Shown: positions 1 through 11,954, counted from the first letter of the stretch. The stretch is 64,000 nt of DNA from Hydrangea macrophylla (GCA_033977485.1 CM066985.1:76637045-76701044); one strand, 5' to 3'. The notes: generated by a model from the sequence alone, not told the origin. A program made the numbers and translations.

Positions 1-183
1 TCTTAAGGAATAGAGTGTCCATATATAAGAATAGCAGCAGTATAATCATAAGAAATCCAGGATACCGTTAATAATATATCTGCATAAGAAGATAAGAACC
101 CCAGAATACCGATAGTAATAAATTCCGCATCAGAAAAATAGTAGAAAACCAATTGATAACATAAGAATAACAGATATCCAAAC
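1..183. other. Unassigned AT-rich sequence at left edge
   Basis: No reading frame of interest. The stretch contains short, loosely repeated words (for example agaataccgatag and aggataccgttaa). If the minus-strand LTR beginning at 184 is a 5' LTR, this would be the start of that element's interior, but a convincing primer-binding site is not visible. Confidence 0.3.
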
Positions 184-2451
184 TGTCACACCCCGATTTT
201 TGGACAATCTAAATATTCAATCCATAGCATATACTGACCAGTATTCAACAGCCCAAAATTCCAAGGCGAAACTACATAGACCTCTGAAAAGATAAGTTTA
301 TTTAAAAGCATAATAGAATTTACTATTTGATAAAAACTGACGTACCTTTTTTTATTTTTATTTATTAAAATCATTTATTATTCAAACTGTTTTCCAAAAC
401 AACCATTAAAATTATAAGAGAAATAGATATCCATTTATACCCAAAATGTATTCCATTTCCCTTAAGTGATAAAAGAAAATTAATAGTTCTCATTTACATT
501 TGAATAAAAAAATACTCTTCCATTAATTCTCTAAAGTAGAGAATACTTGATTACGATATGCAGAAATAATTCTAATAAAAAAATCTTTGGTCACAGCCAC
601 TACAAACGTCCCTTAACCAAAAATATAACTGTGGTCCACATTGCCAAAATAATAACTAAATGTAAAATAATTTAAACACACTCTTCATCTTCAAAATAGA
701 TACCAGCTCCACCAGACAATCCAATCAACTAAACTTGCACAGATACATTAAACTACGTTTCACATAGAAACTTCCCCCGAATGTATAACGCATTGGGGTC
801 AGTATATAAAATACTAGTATGAGTCAACCAAAAATATAAAATGAGTCTTAGGGAATAGCCGTGTCCCATAGACTCCCACAAATACTTACAAAGAAAATAT
901 AACCACAACACATTATACATTATCATCACATAGAAAATAAGCAACGCCATCACATAGAATCTCGGTCAGGTTAGAACAGTAGTTCCACACAAATTTTAGA
1001 ACAGAAGAGTATTTCCTTCAATGTAGTGGCAGCGGTCTCAAACCCAGATAATACTAACCGAATACTTACCTGTTGGATATCTATGATGAGCCAACCCTTC
1101 ATAAAAGTTAGTGGGCCCACTGTAACAACCTGCATTTCATTTAATTAATAATTTTAGCATGTCCATATTTAATTTGTATTTCCATTGACATAATTAAATT
1201 CATTTAGTATTGTCTGCTTTTAAGTTAATTACAAGTCTCATGTATCTAAATCTTGTTAATTGTTTTATTCCATGTTAAACTCTTGTTGGGGCCAAACTGT
1301 AATTTTACAAATTTAGTAATACGAATATTGAATTTCAAATCTGTATTTTAAAACAGTGGAAATATTTCTTTTTAACTCAAACAGTATTTTTATAAGACCA
1401 GAAAACCATTTCTCACGTTAAAATGAATTTTCTGTATTTTTGTGGTGACCACCGCGACGCGAAAATACCAGTTTGTGTGCAAAACTGTCCTCGCTGCGTT
1501 GATCTCCAAAGTTTGGGAAACTCCACAAATCATGAAGTGACACATGCTTTATTCCATTTATTACAAGTAAAGATTGATCATGCCCTGTTTGGGAATGCAT
1601 TTTGGTGTGTATTTGGTCTGTGCCCATAAGCTGAGTTCCCAAACAACTCCACTTTCCCCCTATACACCTATACTTGGCTATTAATTAACTGATTGAGTTA
1701 TATCTATGAATATTTGTATATCACATAAACTGTGATTTAGCAAATTAGAAAGCAAGTGAGTTTGTTGAGTATAGGTCACTAAACTTGGCCTCCAAGTTCT
1801 TATACTCCTATATATTCACACACTCCATCTCATTTCACACACAACTTGGAAGATGTACAGAGAATTAGAGAGTATTCAGAGAGTTGAGAACTTTCAGAAT
1901 TTGTAGAAAGAGAGAGAAAGAACATCAACTCTATAGCTTACAAGCTTCATTTGGGTTTCTTTATTTTGCTACTCTTTCTCAACAATCTCTACTCTCCAAA
2001 TCTCAGTGAGTATTCTAAACTCACTATGAATGTAATTACATGCCTATCTACTGTTATGATTGCTTGATTTTAAAATCACCATTGTTGATCATCCATGGAA
2101 GCTTGGAGCTTCAAAACTCAAATTTTCAACCTTAACCAAAATATATTTTTAGAGATAAAAATGAAAGATTATACACCATATTTGCTGTATTTAAAATTTT
2201 AGAGCTTAGTTAGTTCATAGGGGGAAGTATATTAAAATTGAAGTTTTGACCTCTTTTAGTTTTTCATAAAATTCATGAACTACATTTGGATTCATGTAAA
2301 ATTGATTATGAATTCATGATCCTTGTGCAAAACCGAAGCGATCCATATATTATATGATATAGTTAGTTCAGATTTCAAAATGGGTAAAATTGGCTTCAAA
2401 ATCTGAAAACAGGGGAGTTTCAGCGAAGAAGATGAAGCCACTGCAAGAACT

Positions 2452-2612
2452 CGCGAGGTGAGATAGCGCGAGCGGCCCGCGCGAGCGACCCCTCGCGCAA
2501 GCGACCCGTGCGCGCGAGCTGTGTGTTTTCTGGTAGAAAGAAAAGGTTTTTAAAAAAAAAGAAAACGAAGGCATATCGCGCGAGCGGCTCGCGCGAGCGG
2601 CCTGCACGCGCG
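2452..2612. repeat. GCGCGAGCGG palindromic module in solo LTR
   Basis: A GC-rich island in an AT-rich LTR made of repeated variants of GCGCGAGCGGC with pieces of GCGACC between them, in two clusters (about 2452-2520 and 2576-2612). The reading frame across it on the minus strand is a by-product of the repeat. Confidence 0.7.
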
Positions 2613-2839
2613 ACTTTGGACAGTTTCTGGCTCTTGCTTGTTTTATACTAAGGAACTGTTTGGGTGATGTTTCATGGACTTTTAAAGCTCTGTTTGGGAA
2701 ATTTACTAAAACAGAACCCTATTTGGTTATGTTTGGACGATTGAAATGATGTATTACGACTTAACAATCCCCGCACATACGTTGTTCCTATAATTCAGCA
2801 TTTTACTTTCTGTTTAAAGTTTCATGACATACATGTGGA

Positions 2840-3300
2840 GTCAGTTGTACATGCATGGAGAGTGTGAATGTTGGTCAGTGTGGAAAAGAGTAATGGTCAG
2901 TGTAGTATAGAGTGTGTGATTGAGATTGTGCTGTGGACACTCCCTGGTAAGTGAGTACCAAAGTGTGTTATGGTTGAGATTGTGGTGAGAGTATCTTTGT
3001 AATGCGACGGTGGCAAAACTGGACACTCCCTGACGCCCATGGTAGTGTTAAAGTGTGTGACGCCAAACTTGGACATTCCTTGGCACCCATAGTAGTGCTA
3101 AAGTGTGACCTACGGACACTCCCTGGTACCCGAGTCTGGATACTGCGTGAGGTTACCTCTAGTATTTGCGAGGCAGATTAGGTACTAAAGTGTGAGGCAT
3201 TGGACACTCCTTGGTACCCCGGACCAAAGTGTGAGGCAAACTGGACATTCCTTGGCACCCCTGTGCTAAAGTGTGGCTATCGGAGTATTACAAGGATACT
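2840..3300. repeat. Degenerate tandem repeats in solo LTR
   Basis: Repeated words of the type GGACACTCCCTGGTACCC and AAAGTGTGA recur six or more times with irregular spacing of roughly 40-60 bp. Similar minus-strand wording near 4100-4200 in the surrounding LTR suggests related LTR families share this module. Confidence 0.7.
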
Positions 3301-4214
3301 GGTGTAAGTTAGTGGGTTGTAGTGTTTGTCGAGAGAAAAGAGTCGGTAAGATGAGATGGTGCATTGTTTTCATACACGGTCACATATATGTGAATTATAG
3401 CTTTCAAATGATATTATGGTTGGCTTCTAAAATGAACTCTTTACTTTAATGTAAACTTGTTGAATTAAATGGGAACTGGAAAATGGTAAATGAGTATGTT
3501 TTACGTTCACAGTTATGTTTTTAATACTCACCAGCTTCTTGAAGCTGACGACGTTGATGAGTCCTGGACATTTGTGTCTAGGCTTTTCAGGTTATGACTA
3601 TGCTGGGTCCTATGATTATGCAAACTGAGAATCCCTACTGGAGAGAGAATTTACTTTTATATGTTTTAAGTTATAAGCTGATTTCTATAATAAGGATGAC
3701 TATAATAGACGATAGTTATTGTTTTGACTTAAGGCGGCTTGTGCCTTAGCTGACCCTGAGTGGTAATATGTAATAAGTTAGAAAAATATTTGTAAGTCTT
3801 GATTGCTCTACTCTGATTATTATGTTTTTGTTGTTGACGTTTGGGACAGAATCGATCCTTCAAACTGTCGCGACCTACGGGTCCATAAAGGAAATTAAAC
3901 GCTTTCCTTACTTATGCTACGTCCGGGCGTGACACCCACCATCCTGCAAATCGAATGATCACAAACTAAGCGAACAATTCCGTATACAAATCATCCACAT
4001 TCTAACATAAACGTCGCATTCATTATTCCACGCTTATCAGCCTCATGAAATAATCCATTTTCATTATTTATTAGCCTTAAATTTACCTTTGTGTTCCCTA
4101 GGTTCACCACCTTCGCCACCCTCCATGGTACGCCCCACACATATATCCCATGTGTCCCCAAACATAATACCAATGCCCACTTTGGTACCAATTTGGGTGG
4201 GGTAACAACCAAAC

Positions 4215-4345
4215 CAGATGTACACACGGAAGGTTAGCCACTATGCTAAAACATCTAATAAATAAGTCGGGCATAAGGCTTAGGCCAGCTTGATCACACA
4301 GCCATCTGGCAAAGGTACACTCAACAAGTTGAGCTACCAAAACAT
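4215..4345 (-). repeat. Possible tRNA-derived SINE-like segment
   Basis: On the minus strand the sequence GGTAGCTCAACTTGTTGAG resembles a pol III A box. About 35-40 nt further on, GTGATCAAGCTGG is a weak B-box candidate. No poly(A) tail or target-site duplication was found, so this could be chance or an LTR-internal sequence. Confidence 0.2.
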
Positions 4346-4601
4346 ATCACACAACCCGTGAACTAAAGGAATTATGTTGCCATTATCGTTTATCGTTCGT
4401 ATTATTTCCATATTTGTAAAATTCACGTTTATCACATAGTTCCGTCTCATTATAGTCAAATCACATCTCTATCTTTTAGATGCATTATAATTTATTGAAA
4501 TATAGGGTTTTATCAATTTACCCATAACAATTGTTCTACCATATTATCTGATCGAATTACAAGATCATCAATATACTATTCAACGTATCTAGTTTACCTT
4601 T

Positions 4602-5271
4602 TGATGATGCCAAAATTTGGTTAAAGAAAGTTAGAGCAGATTAAGTAGAGAGAGAGTATGAGAGACCAATGTTTTGTATGTGGTTCGGCCCTGTTAATGA
4701 AGGAGCCTACGTCCACGTGTATGTTTGTGCACTTCTCTATACTGTAAAAAGCTGGGGACCTGTGGTGAACCAATAATAGTCTAGAGCTACCGTAGGTCGG
4801 CCGGGTAAGATAATGACTGCTATAGAGGTGCTGTATAGACTGAAAGTTCATCCTCCCACTTTCTATGGGGGTAAGTGGTCTCTTTTATAGATGCAAGAGA
4901 CCTACTTGTACATGGATAAGGAAATATAATCCAATCAGGATTGTTTGGCATTAATTATAGGGGTTTCCTAATTGGATTAGGAAATAATGTGCACTTTCCA
5001 TGAGTCTTCTAGTTTGAATAGGAAACTGTTTGGAATATTCTAGGGTGTATCTCGTGGCCCAGGTGAGCTGTCCCTACGACAAGCCGTGCCTACGTTGCCT
5101 TCCCGACTTGTTGGTCGGGCTTCGTGTATATACCGCTCGGGAAGTCTCGGACAGACTAGACAACTCGAGCTGAGGCTTGTCCAAGGAACTGTGCATGATT
5201 TGTTCGGGACAAGGACTGGCTGCTGAGTTGAATCACTCGATCATAGGATAGAGCCAGTTTTGGGCGTATCA
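4602..5271 (-). repeat. 3' LTR of the deleted Tat-family element
   Basis: 670 bp, paired with 7840-8505. Immediately right of it, at 5272-5284, the minus strand reads as a purine run (ATGGGGGGCAGC), the expected polypurine tract next to the 3' LTR. Confidence 0.9.
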
Positions 5272-5284
5272 GCTGCCCCCCATT

Positions 5285-6073
5285 TCCAAGGTTAGCTTGA
5301 TGCCATATAGGGGCAAGTTTGGAAATATGTTTGATGCCACTTGCTGTTGTATGAGTGCACGGGGAAGCTGCCTTGGAGCTTCTGAGTCTTGTGAGTTCTT
5401 GGGAACTGGCTAAGAGTCGAGACGGCTTATCTCAGAGTTTTTAAGTGCTTAGGAATTGGCTGGGAGTTGAGACTCAGCTTAATTCGGAGTCTTCTGCTTG
5501 AGTTAGCTCCCAAGATGGTTATCTTCTACCCATAAACCTTTGTCAAGGTTACAGGCAAAATAATTTGACCACGTTGGAAAAGCCGACCTAAAGCGTATTG
5601 CTTTAGGGTCCTTTCATGTTAACTCCCCAGGATGGTTATCTTCCGCCCAATTAGCCTTCGTCAAAATTGTTGGGAGAAGAGTTTGACCATGTTGGTGGAG
5701 CCGACCTAAAGAGTTACTTTAGGGACTTTTTGATCCTCTATCGTGGGCTAGCCTAAGAGGTTTTAGTCACCTCCATCGTCGGTTTGGACCTAAGTGGAGT
5801 TATTGCCTGTGAGTACTATAGGCACCCGGGTTGTCTAAGAGTTTGACTTAGTTAACCCCAAGGCTTGAAAATACCTGGTGTGATTGCCTGTTTAGTTCAT
5901 TATGCCTTCTTGCCCCCTAAGCTTTCGTTAAGGAGGGGTCTGTAGAGGCTATGACTGTAGGTAACCGACCTGGAACATGGGTGGTTGCAGGGTCTTTTGA
6001 AGCTTGCCATCATCAGCCACTTAGGGGGATTTGCCTCATCGTAGGTTGTGGACCTAAGCGAAGCTGGTGCCCC
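5285..6073 (-). other. Non-coding 3' interior of the deleted Tat-family element
   Basis: No open frame of note. Parts near 5940-6070 match the 36.9-37.25 kb region of the complete Tat element (cctaagcgaagc and neighbouring words), so this is the untranslated region between the deleted pol and the 3' LTR. Confidence 0.6.
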
Positions 6074-6305
6074 GGGTGTGACCCCGAGGTCTTTCGCCTC
6101 GGGTGTTAGCCCGAGGTCTTTTGTACCTGGGGTGTGGTCCCGAGGTCTTTTATGCCTCAGGTGTCATCCTGAGGTGTTTTGTCAACTGCGTAACAGTGGT
6201 CTTTGGTTACCTCGGGGTTGAGCCCAAGGTCTTTTAATGTGCCTTGGGTGTGGCCTGAGGTCTTTTGAGGTGCCTCAGGTGTAATACCGAGGTCTTTACA
6301 AGAGC
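6074..6305. repeat. About 30-bp tandem repeats (CGAGGTCTTTT family)
   Basis: Seven or so imperfect units of the form CCTCGGGTGTGATCCCGAGGTCTTTT. The unit contains an internal inverted repeat (CTCGGG...CCCGAG). The same repeat sits at the equivalent place in the element at 33097-43758. Confidence 0.8.
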
Positions 6306-6639
6306 TCTTTGACAGTCTGTGGAGTCTCATGCGATGATCGGGCAAGTACCACTGTAGTCGGGCTCATCTAGATGGATGAAGTTAGGAGGTTGAGTGAGGA
6401 TCACCGGTCTCCTGATTAGTCTGAGTTGGAGGCAAGGTCGGGATCACTGGAACTTGACTGCTGCAAATTGGAGGTCGGGTCGGGGCTACCGGACTCAGAC
6501 CGATGCAAACTAGAGGTCGGGTCGAGGCGGCCGGACTCAAACCGCTGTGAAATGGAGGAACTGCTAGAACTACTGGGCTTCTACACATTGTTCTTCCCAG
6601 GCTGTTCTCGCTTCCGCTTACTTCTGGAAGGCTCGTAGC

Positions 6640-7260
6640 TTTCTTGCTTGGGGTCTTTGGTCTTTAGAAACTCTTCAGTGTCAATGTATTTTCCAATCCT
6701 CTCTGCGAGTTCAACTAAGGTTGCCGGTCGGTTTCTGTGAAACAACGTGGCGCACTTGGTGTGTTGAACTCCCGAGCAGAAGGCTATAATTGCGGCTATT
6801 TCATCAAGATCATAGATTCTGAGCTTCTCCTGATTGAACCGATCGGTGAACTCCTTAAGGGACTCGTTATCCCTTTGTCTGACTGTCAGTAGCTACATGT
6901 TCGGCTTTGGTCGTTCATGTATACCGATGAACTGGTCGATGAACTGCTTGCTGAGTTGTTCAAAATTGCGGAACGATCAAGGCTTCAAGGAGTAAAGCCA
7001 TTGGGCGGCCGGGCCTTTCAAAGTGCTGGGGAAGGCCAGGCAATGTAGTTCATCGGAGTTGGTGGCCAAGGCCATCTGAGCCTTGTAGGTCTAGACGTTG
7101 TCGACCGGGCTTCCCGAGCAGTTATAAGAATCTAGGCGAGGCTGTTCAAATTTGCGCGGGATGGCGAACCTCGTGATCTGGCTGGAGAACGGTGACTCTA
7201 TCTCGGTATTGGAATGATTCTGAGTAGGGTTCTAGCCTAGCTTTTCAGCCATTCCATCAA
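6640..7260 (-). pseudogene. Remnant of Tat-family gag
   Basis: Translated on the minus strand, the stretch holds fragments of a gypsy capsid domain, including LLTVRQRDNESLKEF near 6850-6895 and LHCLAFPSTLKGPAAQW near 7010-7050. These parallel LLTVKKHKGESLKDY in the gag of the element at 33097-43758. Gag packages the element RNA into virus-like particles in the cytoplasm. Stops break the frame, for example in the segment after TLKGPAAQW, so no functional protein is expected. The zinc-knuckle, protease and pol parts are absent. The upstream part (7260-7780) is probably the gag N-terminal region but is too degraded to define. Confidence 0.75.
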
Positions 7261-7820
7261 TTTGTTTCTACAAGTCCTTGAGATAGGCCACCACTCCTTC
7301 CCGACCGGTATCCGGGGGGTTGGTCGGGTTGGTGGAAGAGGCTTCTTCTTCTTGGCTATTGTCCTCTGGGATCGGGCTCAGCTATGACTCCGGCTGATTA
7401 TGTGCCCAAGGCCACCTCAGCTCTTGACTGAGTGACCCTAGACTGATTCCCGGGCCATATGCTCCTGCCTCTCCTCTCGGGTAGCCCGCCTACCGCTAAT
7501 GTCTGTGGCACCCTCAACGCGGGACGAGTTTGCTCGGGCACGTTGTCTGGTCAAGATCGCTTCCCAACCGTATGCAACATTCCCGGGTGGTTTCCCAGCC
7601 ACTGGAGGTTACTTTGTTGAGCCAGCAGGGCTTCAATCTACTGTTGGGTTTAACGTTGGATCTTTAAGAGTTGTGTGAGGGTTGCAGTGATCTGCTGCGG
7701 TGTCAGGACCGTCGGGGCCGCGCGGGATAGCCCAGCCAGCCCGCTGCGCAGCTTTCTTACCCTTCTTCGGAGACATGATTATCAACTAAGAGATTTGTTC
7801 TTCGAGAAATCTGTAGATTC

Positions 7821-7839
7821 CTACAGACGGTGCCAAGCT
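7821..7839 (-). other. Primer-binding site of deleted Tat-family element
   Basis: Next to the 5' LTR the minus strand reads TTGGCACCGTCTGTAGG, close to the TGGCGCCGTCTGTGGG style of primer sites in Tat-lineage elements. The tRNA was not identified. Confidence 0.7.
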
Positions 7840-8505
7840 GATGATGCCAAAATTTGGTTAAAGCAAATTAGAGCATATTAAGTAGAGAGAGGGAGAGTGA
7901 GAGACCAATGTTTTGTATGTGGTTTGGCCCTGTTAATGAAGGAACCTACGTCCTCCTATGTGTCTATGCACTTCACTATACTGTAAAAAGTCGGGGACCT
8001 GTGGTGAACCAACAATAGTTTGGAGCTATCGTAGGTCGACCGGGCGAGATAATGACTGCTATAGAGGTGCTGTATAGACCGAAAGTTCATCCTCCCCCTT
8101 TCTATAGGGGTGAGTGGTCTCTTTTATAGATGCAAGAGACCTACTCATACATGGATAAGGAAATATAATCCATTCAGGAATGTTTGGCATTAATTGTGGG
8201 GGTTTTTTAATTGGAATAGGAAACAATGTGCACTTTCCATTAGTCTTCTAGTTTGAATAGGAAACTATCTGGAATATTCTGGGGTGTATCTCGTGGCCAA
8301 GGTGAGCTGTCCCTGTGATAGGTCGTGCCTGCGCTGCCTTCCCGACCTGTTGGTCGGGCTTCGTGCATATACCGGTCGGGAAGTCTTGGACAGACTAGAC
8401 CGCTCAGGCCTTGTCCAAGGAACTGTGCATGATTTGTTCGGGACAAGGACCGGCTGCTGAATTCAACCACTCGGTCATAGGATAGAGCCAGTTTTGGGCG
8501 TATCA
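7840..8505 (-). repeat. 5' LTR of the deleted Tat-family element
   Basis: 666 bp, paired with 4602-5271, ending at the CCTTT duplication. It carries a minus-strand TATA-like CTATAAAAGAGACCAC near 8108-8126. Confidence 0.9.
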
Positions 8506-9274
8506 CCTTTTATCATAATTTTCACAATATACAACCAATTATTTCAGGTACAGTTACCTCAACAAAACATTTAATATTAACATACATGAAACATGTAATA
8601 AGAAATCATATTCTCCATATCTTAAAATATTCAATGAGATATTTGTTCACTGCAACTGTAATCATAAATTTCTGCCCAAACGGTGCAGAATTGGGAAAAA
8701 CTCTATTACACGTAAATTGTCCAGAATTACGTTTTACATGGGCCAATTCAAGTAGAATCTTAAAATATGCGACGGAAAAATTCAAAATTTTTTTTATTAA
8801 TAGCCACCTAAAAAATTGAGAATTTCTCCAATTTCAAGATTTGATACTTTAGCACCAATATTTACACTAACACAACCATAAAAAGAATGAAACATGTAAG
8901 AGTCAATGACCTAAACAAATGGTTTCTCTCATTCACGTGAGATTACATAAACATTAACTTACATAAGTTATGGATCCATGAAATATAATGAATCTCATGA
9001 AACATATATTCAAATCAAACAACATATGATCAAAGTAACGTATTTGTGCATGTATATATATATATATATGCATATGTGTATATATATAAACCACATGTGT
9101 ATGATTAACTCACCTAATTAGGGCTGTAGGGTTGATGAATATGCAAAGCAAAGTTTTGGTTTCCTTCTTCTTCAACTCTTTTCTTTATTTTCTTCTCTTT
9201 TTCTCTTGCTATCTAACATATGTTCTCTCTTTTCTTTTTCCCTTTCCTTTCTTTATTATATGGAAGCTAGGGTT

Positions 9275-9282
9275 TTTATATA
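9275..9282 (-). promoter_or_regulatory. TATA box of the minus-strand LTR
   Basis: The minus strand reads CTTATATAAAAACCC, a good plant TATA context, about 195 bp inside the predicted LTR start at 9476. Confidence 0.5.
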
Positions 9283-9476
9283 AGTGTATATGTACTACAC
9301 ATAATATACTATATATACACACACAACATATATAAATAACACATACATAAATATAAATCCCATTTTTCTACTTGTGGGCTCACAAAAGTACTGTTGGAGC
9401 CGTTTGCATGTGTAATTAAAAAAAGGAGGAAAAACTTTTACAAATTTGTATTTTCGAATAGTGGGGGATTGTTACA

Positions 9477-9794
9477 TTTTAATGATATTTTAAAATACAA
9501 ATCATAAGCTTTTATTACTAAGTTACAATTGATGCTAATAGTAATTAAGAGTAGTGAGTTACTAACATCATTTGTTGTTTAAACCGTTGGATTGTTTTAC
9601 CAATATAAAAAAAAAAAATAAAAAAAAAACAAGGAATAGTGGAGACTTAGTCTCTCACTATATACGATTTAATATTATAATAATATGTATATGTATATAG
9701 TATTATACATAATGGAAGTTTTAGCATGTAGACTATGTCTCCCACTTTATACCTATCTTTGTAACAGTCATAGAAAATGTAGGATTGCAACATG
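9477..9794. other. Intergenic, nothing recognised
   Basis: AT-rich with an A-run near 9607-9630. Short frames here have no recognisable motif. Confidence 0.5.
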
Positions 9795-10735
9795 TAGGGT
9801 TGTCCAAGTGAAACCCGAACCCGGCCAACCCGACCGACCCGAAGGCTATTGGATTGTTTTGGTGGATTATTGGATGAGTCACGGTTTGGAAAGGACAAGA
9901 CCTGAATGCTATTGAATAGTTCTCGGTTTTACAATTCTGAACCCGACAATAACCGACCCGACCCGATTCGAATAACTAATAAAACCCCTAGAATTTTACT
10001 TTTTATCAAATACAAGAGAAGAACATAGCCTCTCATTCCCTCTGTTTCTCATTCTCTCACACATCAGTACACATAAAGAAGCTAATACAGATCGATGAAC
10101 CTTGACATGGAGATCCATATGGTGCGATCTCACCACTGATCACCAGCCACCGTTGCCGGTCTTCCCCTCTGAGGTCATTGCCCTCTTGTGCCGTCGATGA
10201 AGCTTGGAGATCGATGAACCTCGGCATCTCTCAATCGATCTCTCATGCACCTCAGTCTCTCGGGTTTCTTGTTCTTCTTCTTGATTCTTCTTCTTCTTCT
10301 TCGTGTTCTCTTCTTGTCCTTCTATGATACATCCCTGCTTGTTCTCTCCCATATTTGTAGATCTAGACTCTACACATTAGGAATTTTTTAATTTGTATCT
10401 ATAGTTTCTACACATCATGTTGTAAAAATATGTATTTTTAATTACAGACTTTCTAACAAAACTTTGAATGTGCATGTATATATAGATATAGATATCTGTT
10501 GTATAGCTAAAAGTTCAGATCAGAAACTTTTGAGTCTTAAAATAGGCAAAAGTTCACAAATTAGAGTTTATGGTTGGTTTCCACCCGAATCTGAACCGAC
10601 TCACCCGAGCCCGATGAGTCGGTTTCACCCGACTAAGTGGATGGAAGGCAGGTGTTGTTTACCCAACCCGATGGGGGTTCGGGTGGTTGACCGGGTGGGG
10701 TCAAACCCGACCCACCTGACCCGTGGACACCCCTT
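9795..10735. mobile_element. Non-autonomous hAT element 1
   Basis: The left end is TAGGGTTGTCC and the right end is the complement of AAGGGGTGTCC, a typical hAT terminal inverted repeat. The perfect 8-bp duplication GCAACATG flanks it (9787-9794, 10736-10743). The 941-bp interior has no transposase. It is rich in CCCGACC/AACCCGA words at both ends and has a TTC-rich stretch near 10270-10300. It needs a transposase supplied from elsewhere. It shares its terminal style with 58367-59340. Confidence 0.88.
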
Positions 10736-10743
10736 GCAACATG

Positions 10744-10914
10744 TTTGGCAATGGATTGATTCTCAGAGTACATATATATAACACGTGTTGTGAGGTTGGA
10801 AGATGAACTTCCGCTTGCAATGACACTGTTTGGCAAGGCTATTTCTTCCTTATTTATTGGCTTAGCCATAAGTCAATTTTTAAGTCTCTCTTACTATTTT
10901 TTCTCCAATTATAA
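10744..10914. other. Short intergenic stretch between hAT 1 and the Copia LTR
   Basis: A 76-codon frame crosses this stretch into the LTR. I see no domain and do not call a gene. Confidence 0.5.
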
Positions 10915-11098
10915 TGTTAGAATACTTTCCTTATTAAAATTATTTTGTATCTTACCACACTTGTTGTCTAGGTTCCCTTCGTACTACCTTGTAATACACT
11001 TTGTACTATACTATCCTTAGCCTATATAAAGGCTGCTCTCTGTACACTTTAATCATCAATATACAATACAATAGATTGTATTCCTTCTATCTCTTTCA
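10915..11098 (+). repeat. 5' LTR of the Copia element
   Basis: 184 bp with TATA box CCTATATAAAGG near 11020-11031, like many short Copia LTRs. Confidence 0.88.
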
Positions 11099-11110
11099 TG
11101 GTATCAGAGC
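11099..11110 (+). other. Copia primer-binding site (initiator Met tRNA)
   Basis: TGGTATCAGAGC directly abuts the LTR end and is complementary to the 3' end of plant initiator tRNA-Met. Confidence 0.9.
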
Positions 11111-11954
11111 CATACAGTTTCTGGTGATCTTTTCCATTGCTCTAGTCACTATCATCATCAAACCACCAACCAAACATGCCCTATACTATCCAAAACTCCA
11201 TCTGTGCAACTCCTCTTCTTCTCTGGACAAAAATCCCCACATCATTAAACGTATTCTAATCAAACCCAACATCATCATATCCTAATCCTCCTATTCTACC
11301 CAAATTCAAACCCAGATCACCGAATCTCCAACCAAACAGACCCATCGGACCCTTCTTGTCGCCGCTGCAAATCTTTACCCCACCCCATTCGCTACCCTTC
11401 AGCATGTTATAATAAAATCCATCATAGCAACCCCAATCTACATGTTAAAGAGTTAACCCTAATCTGCATCAATGTTACAATCACTATTATCATCACGAAC
11501 CACCATCATCACTGCCGCTCTCACACTCCCACTCACCATCACTACTGCCGCAAATACCACCACCATCTTCGACCAATCTCTGCCCAGAACCCTCCCACCC
11601 CTGCTCTCTCAAACCCTCGACCAATTTCTGCCCAAATTTAAACCCCTATCACCACTAATCCATCATTAGATCTCCGCCCTCAACACCACTACTTCTGCAT
11701 CACCACCACTGTCTCCTACAGTGACCACCAATCCCACCGCTCGTCATCACTATCCCCAATGATCGCCATTGTTGCCATCAGACCTCAAACCACCAAATAT
11801 AGACACATCCCAAATTATATACAAACTCACCAATCATAGACACGCCCCAAATTATATCCAAATCTTGGATCCAACCCGAAAAATCTTGGATCCAACCCGA
11901 CCAGGCTCTAGTATAGTAGACCGTTCTACCCCATTTCTATCTCTTATTCCTTAT

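Larger units (their letters stand above)
1121..3934 (+). mobile_element. Solo LTR of a Tekay-like gypsy element
   Basis: The segment starts TGTAACAACC and ends GGGCGTGACA, and is flanked by the perfect 5-bp duplication CCCAC (1116-1120 and 3935-3939). At 2814 bp with no coding capacity it fits an LTR left alone after LTR-LTR recombination. It is inserted in the older LTR at 184-9476. Inside are a GC-rich palindromic module (2452-2612), degenerate tandem repeats (2840-3300) and a plausible TATA region near 1808. The Tekay assignment rests on length and the terminal sequence style. Confidence 0.85.
4602..8505 (-). mobile_element. Internally deleted Tat-family gypsy element (non-autonomous)
   Basis: Two similar LTRs (4602-5271 and 7840-8505) begin TGATGATGCC and end GCGTATCA. 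The perfect duplication CCTTT (4597-4601, 8506-8510) flanks the whole. On the minus strand the order is LTR, primer site, gag remnant, tandem repeats, polypurine tract, LTR. No protease, RT or integrase remains: the roughly 2.6-kb interior jumps from gag to the 3' tandem repeats. LTR ends, gag and repeats are related to the complete element at 33097-43758, so this is a deletion derivative of the same family or a sister family. Confidence 0.9.
184..9476 (-). mobile_element. Long Tekay-like LTR on the minus strand, interrupted by two later insertions
   Basis: Read on the minus strand, this begins TGTAACAATCCCCC at 9476 and ends GGGGTGTGACA at 184, the usual TG...CA form of gypsy LTRs. Removing the solo LTR (1121-3934) and the Tat-family element (4602-8505), each with one copy of its TSD, leaves about 2.56 kb, a normal Tekay/Del LTR size. 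A minus-strand TATA box lies at 9275-9282. A stretch near 8660-8690 reads on the minus strand TTCTGCACCGTTTGGGCAGA, which also occurs in the Tekay-type LTRs at 46174-49640. The flanks (caaac / tttta) do not match, so it may be one LTR of an element that continues left of the window. Ends are tentative. Confidence 0.45.

Noticed and set aside
179..183. Target duplication for the LTR at 184-9476
   Set aside because: CAAAC and TTTTA do not match. The LTR may belong to an element extending beyond the window.
3991..4340. Two overlapping 78-codon minus-strand frames
   Set aside because: They lie within the minus-strand LTR and show no protein motif.
10910..10914. Target duplication for the Copia element
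   Set aside because: TATAA on the left and CACAA on the right differ at two of five positions, so I do not claim it.
10790..11020. Possible host exon with hydrophobic residues before the Copia LTR
   Set aside because: The frame runs into the LTR, has no recognisable domain and no supporting splice signals.
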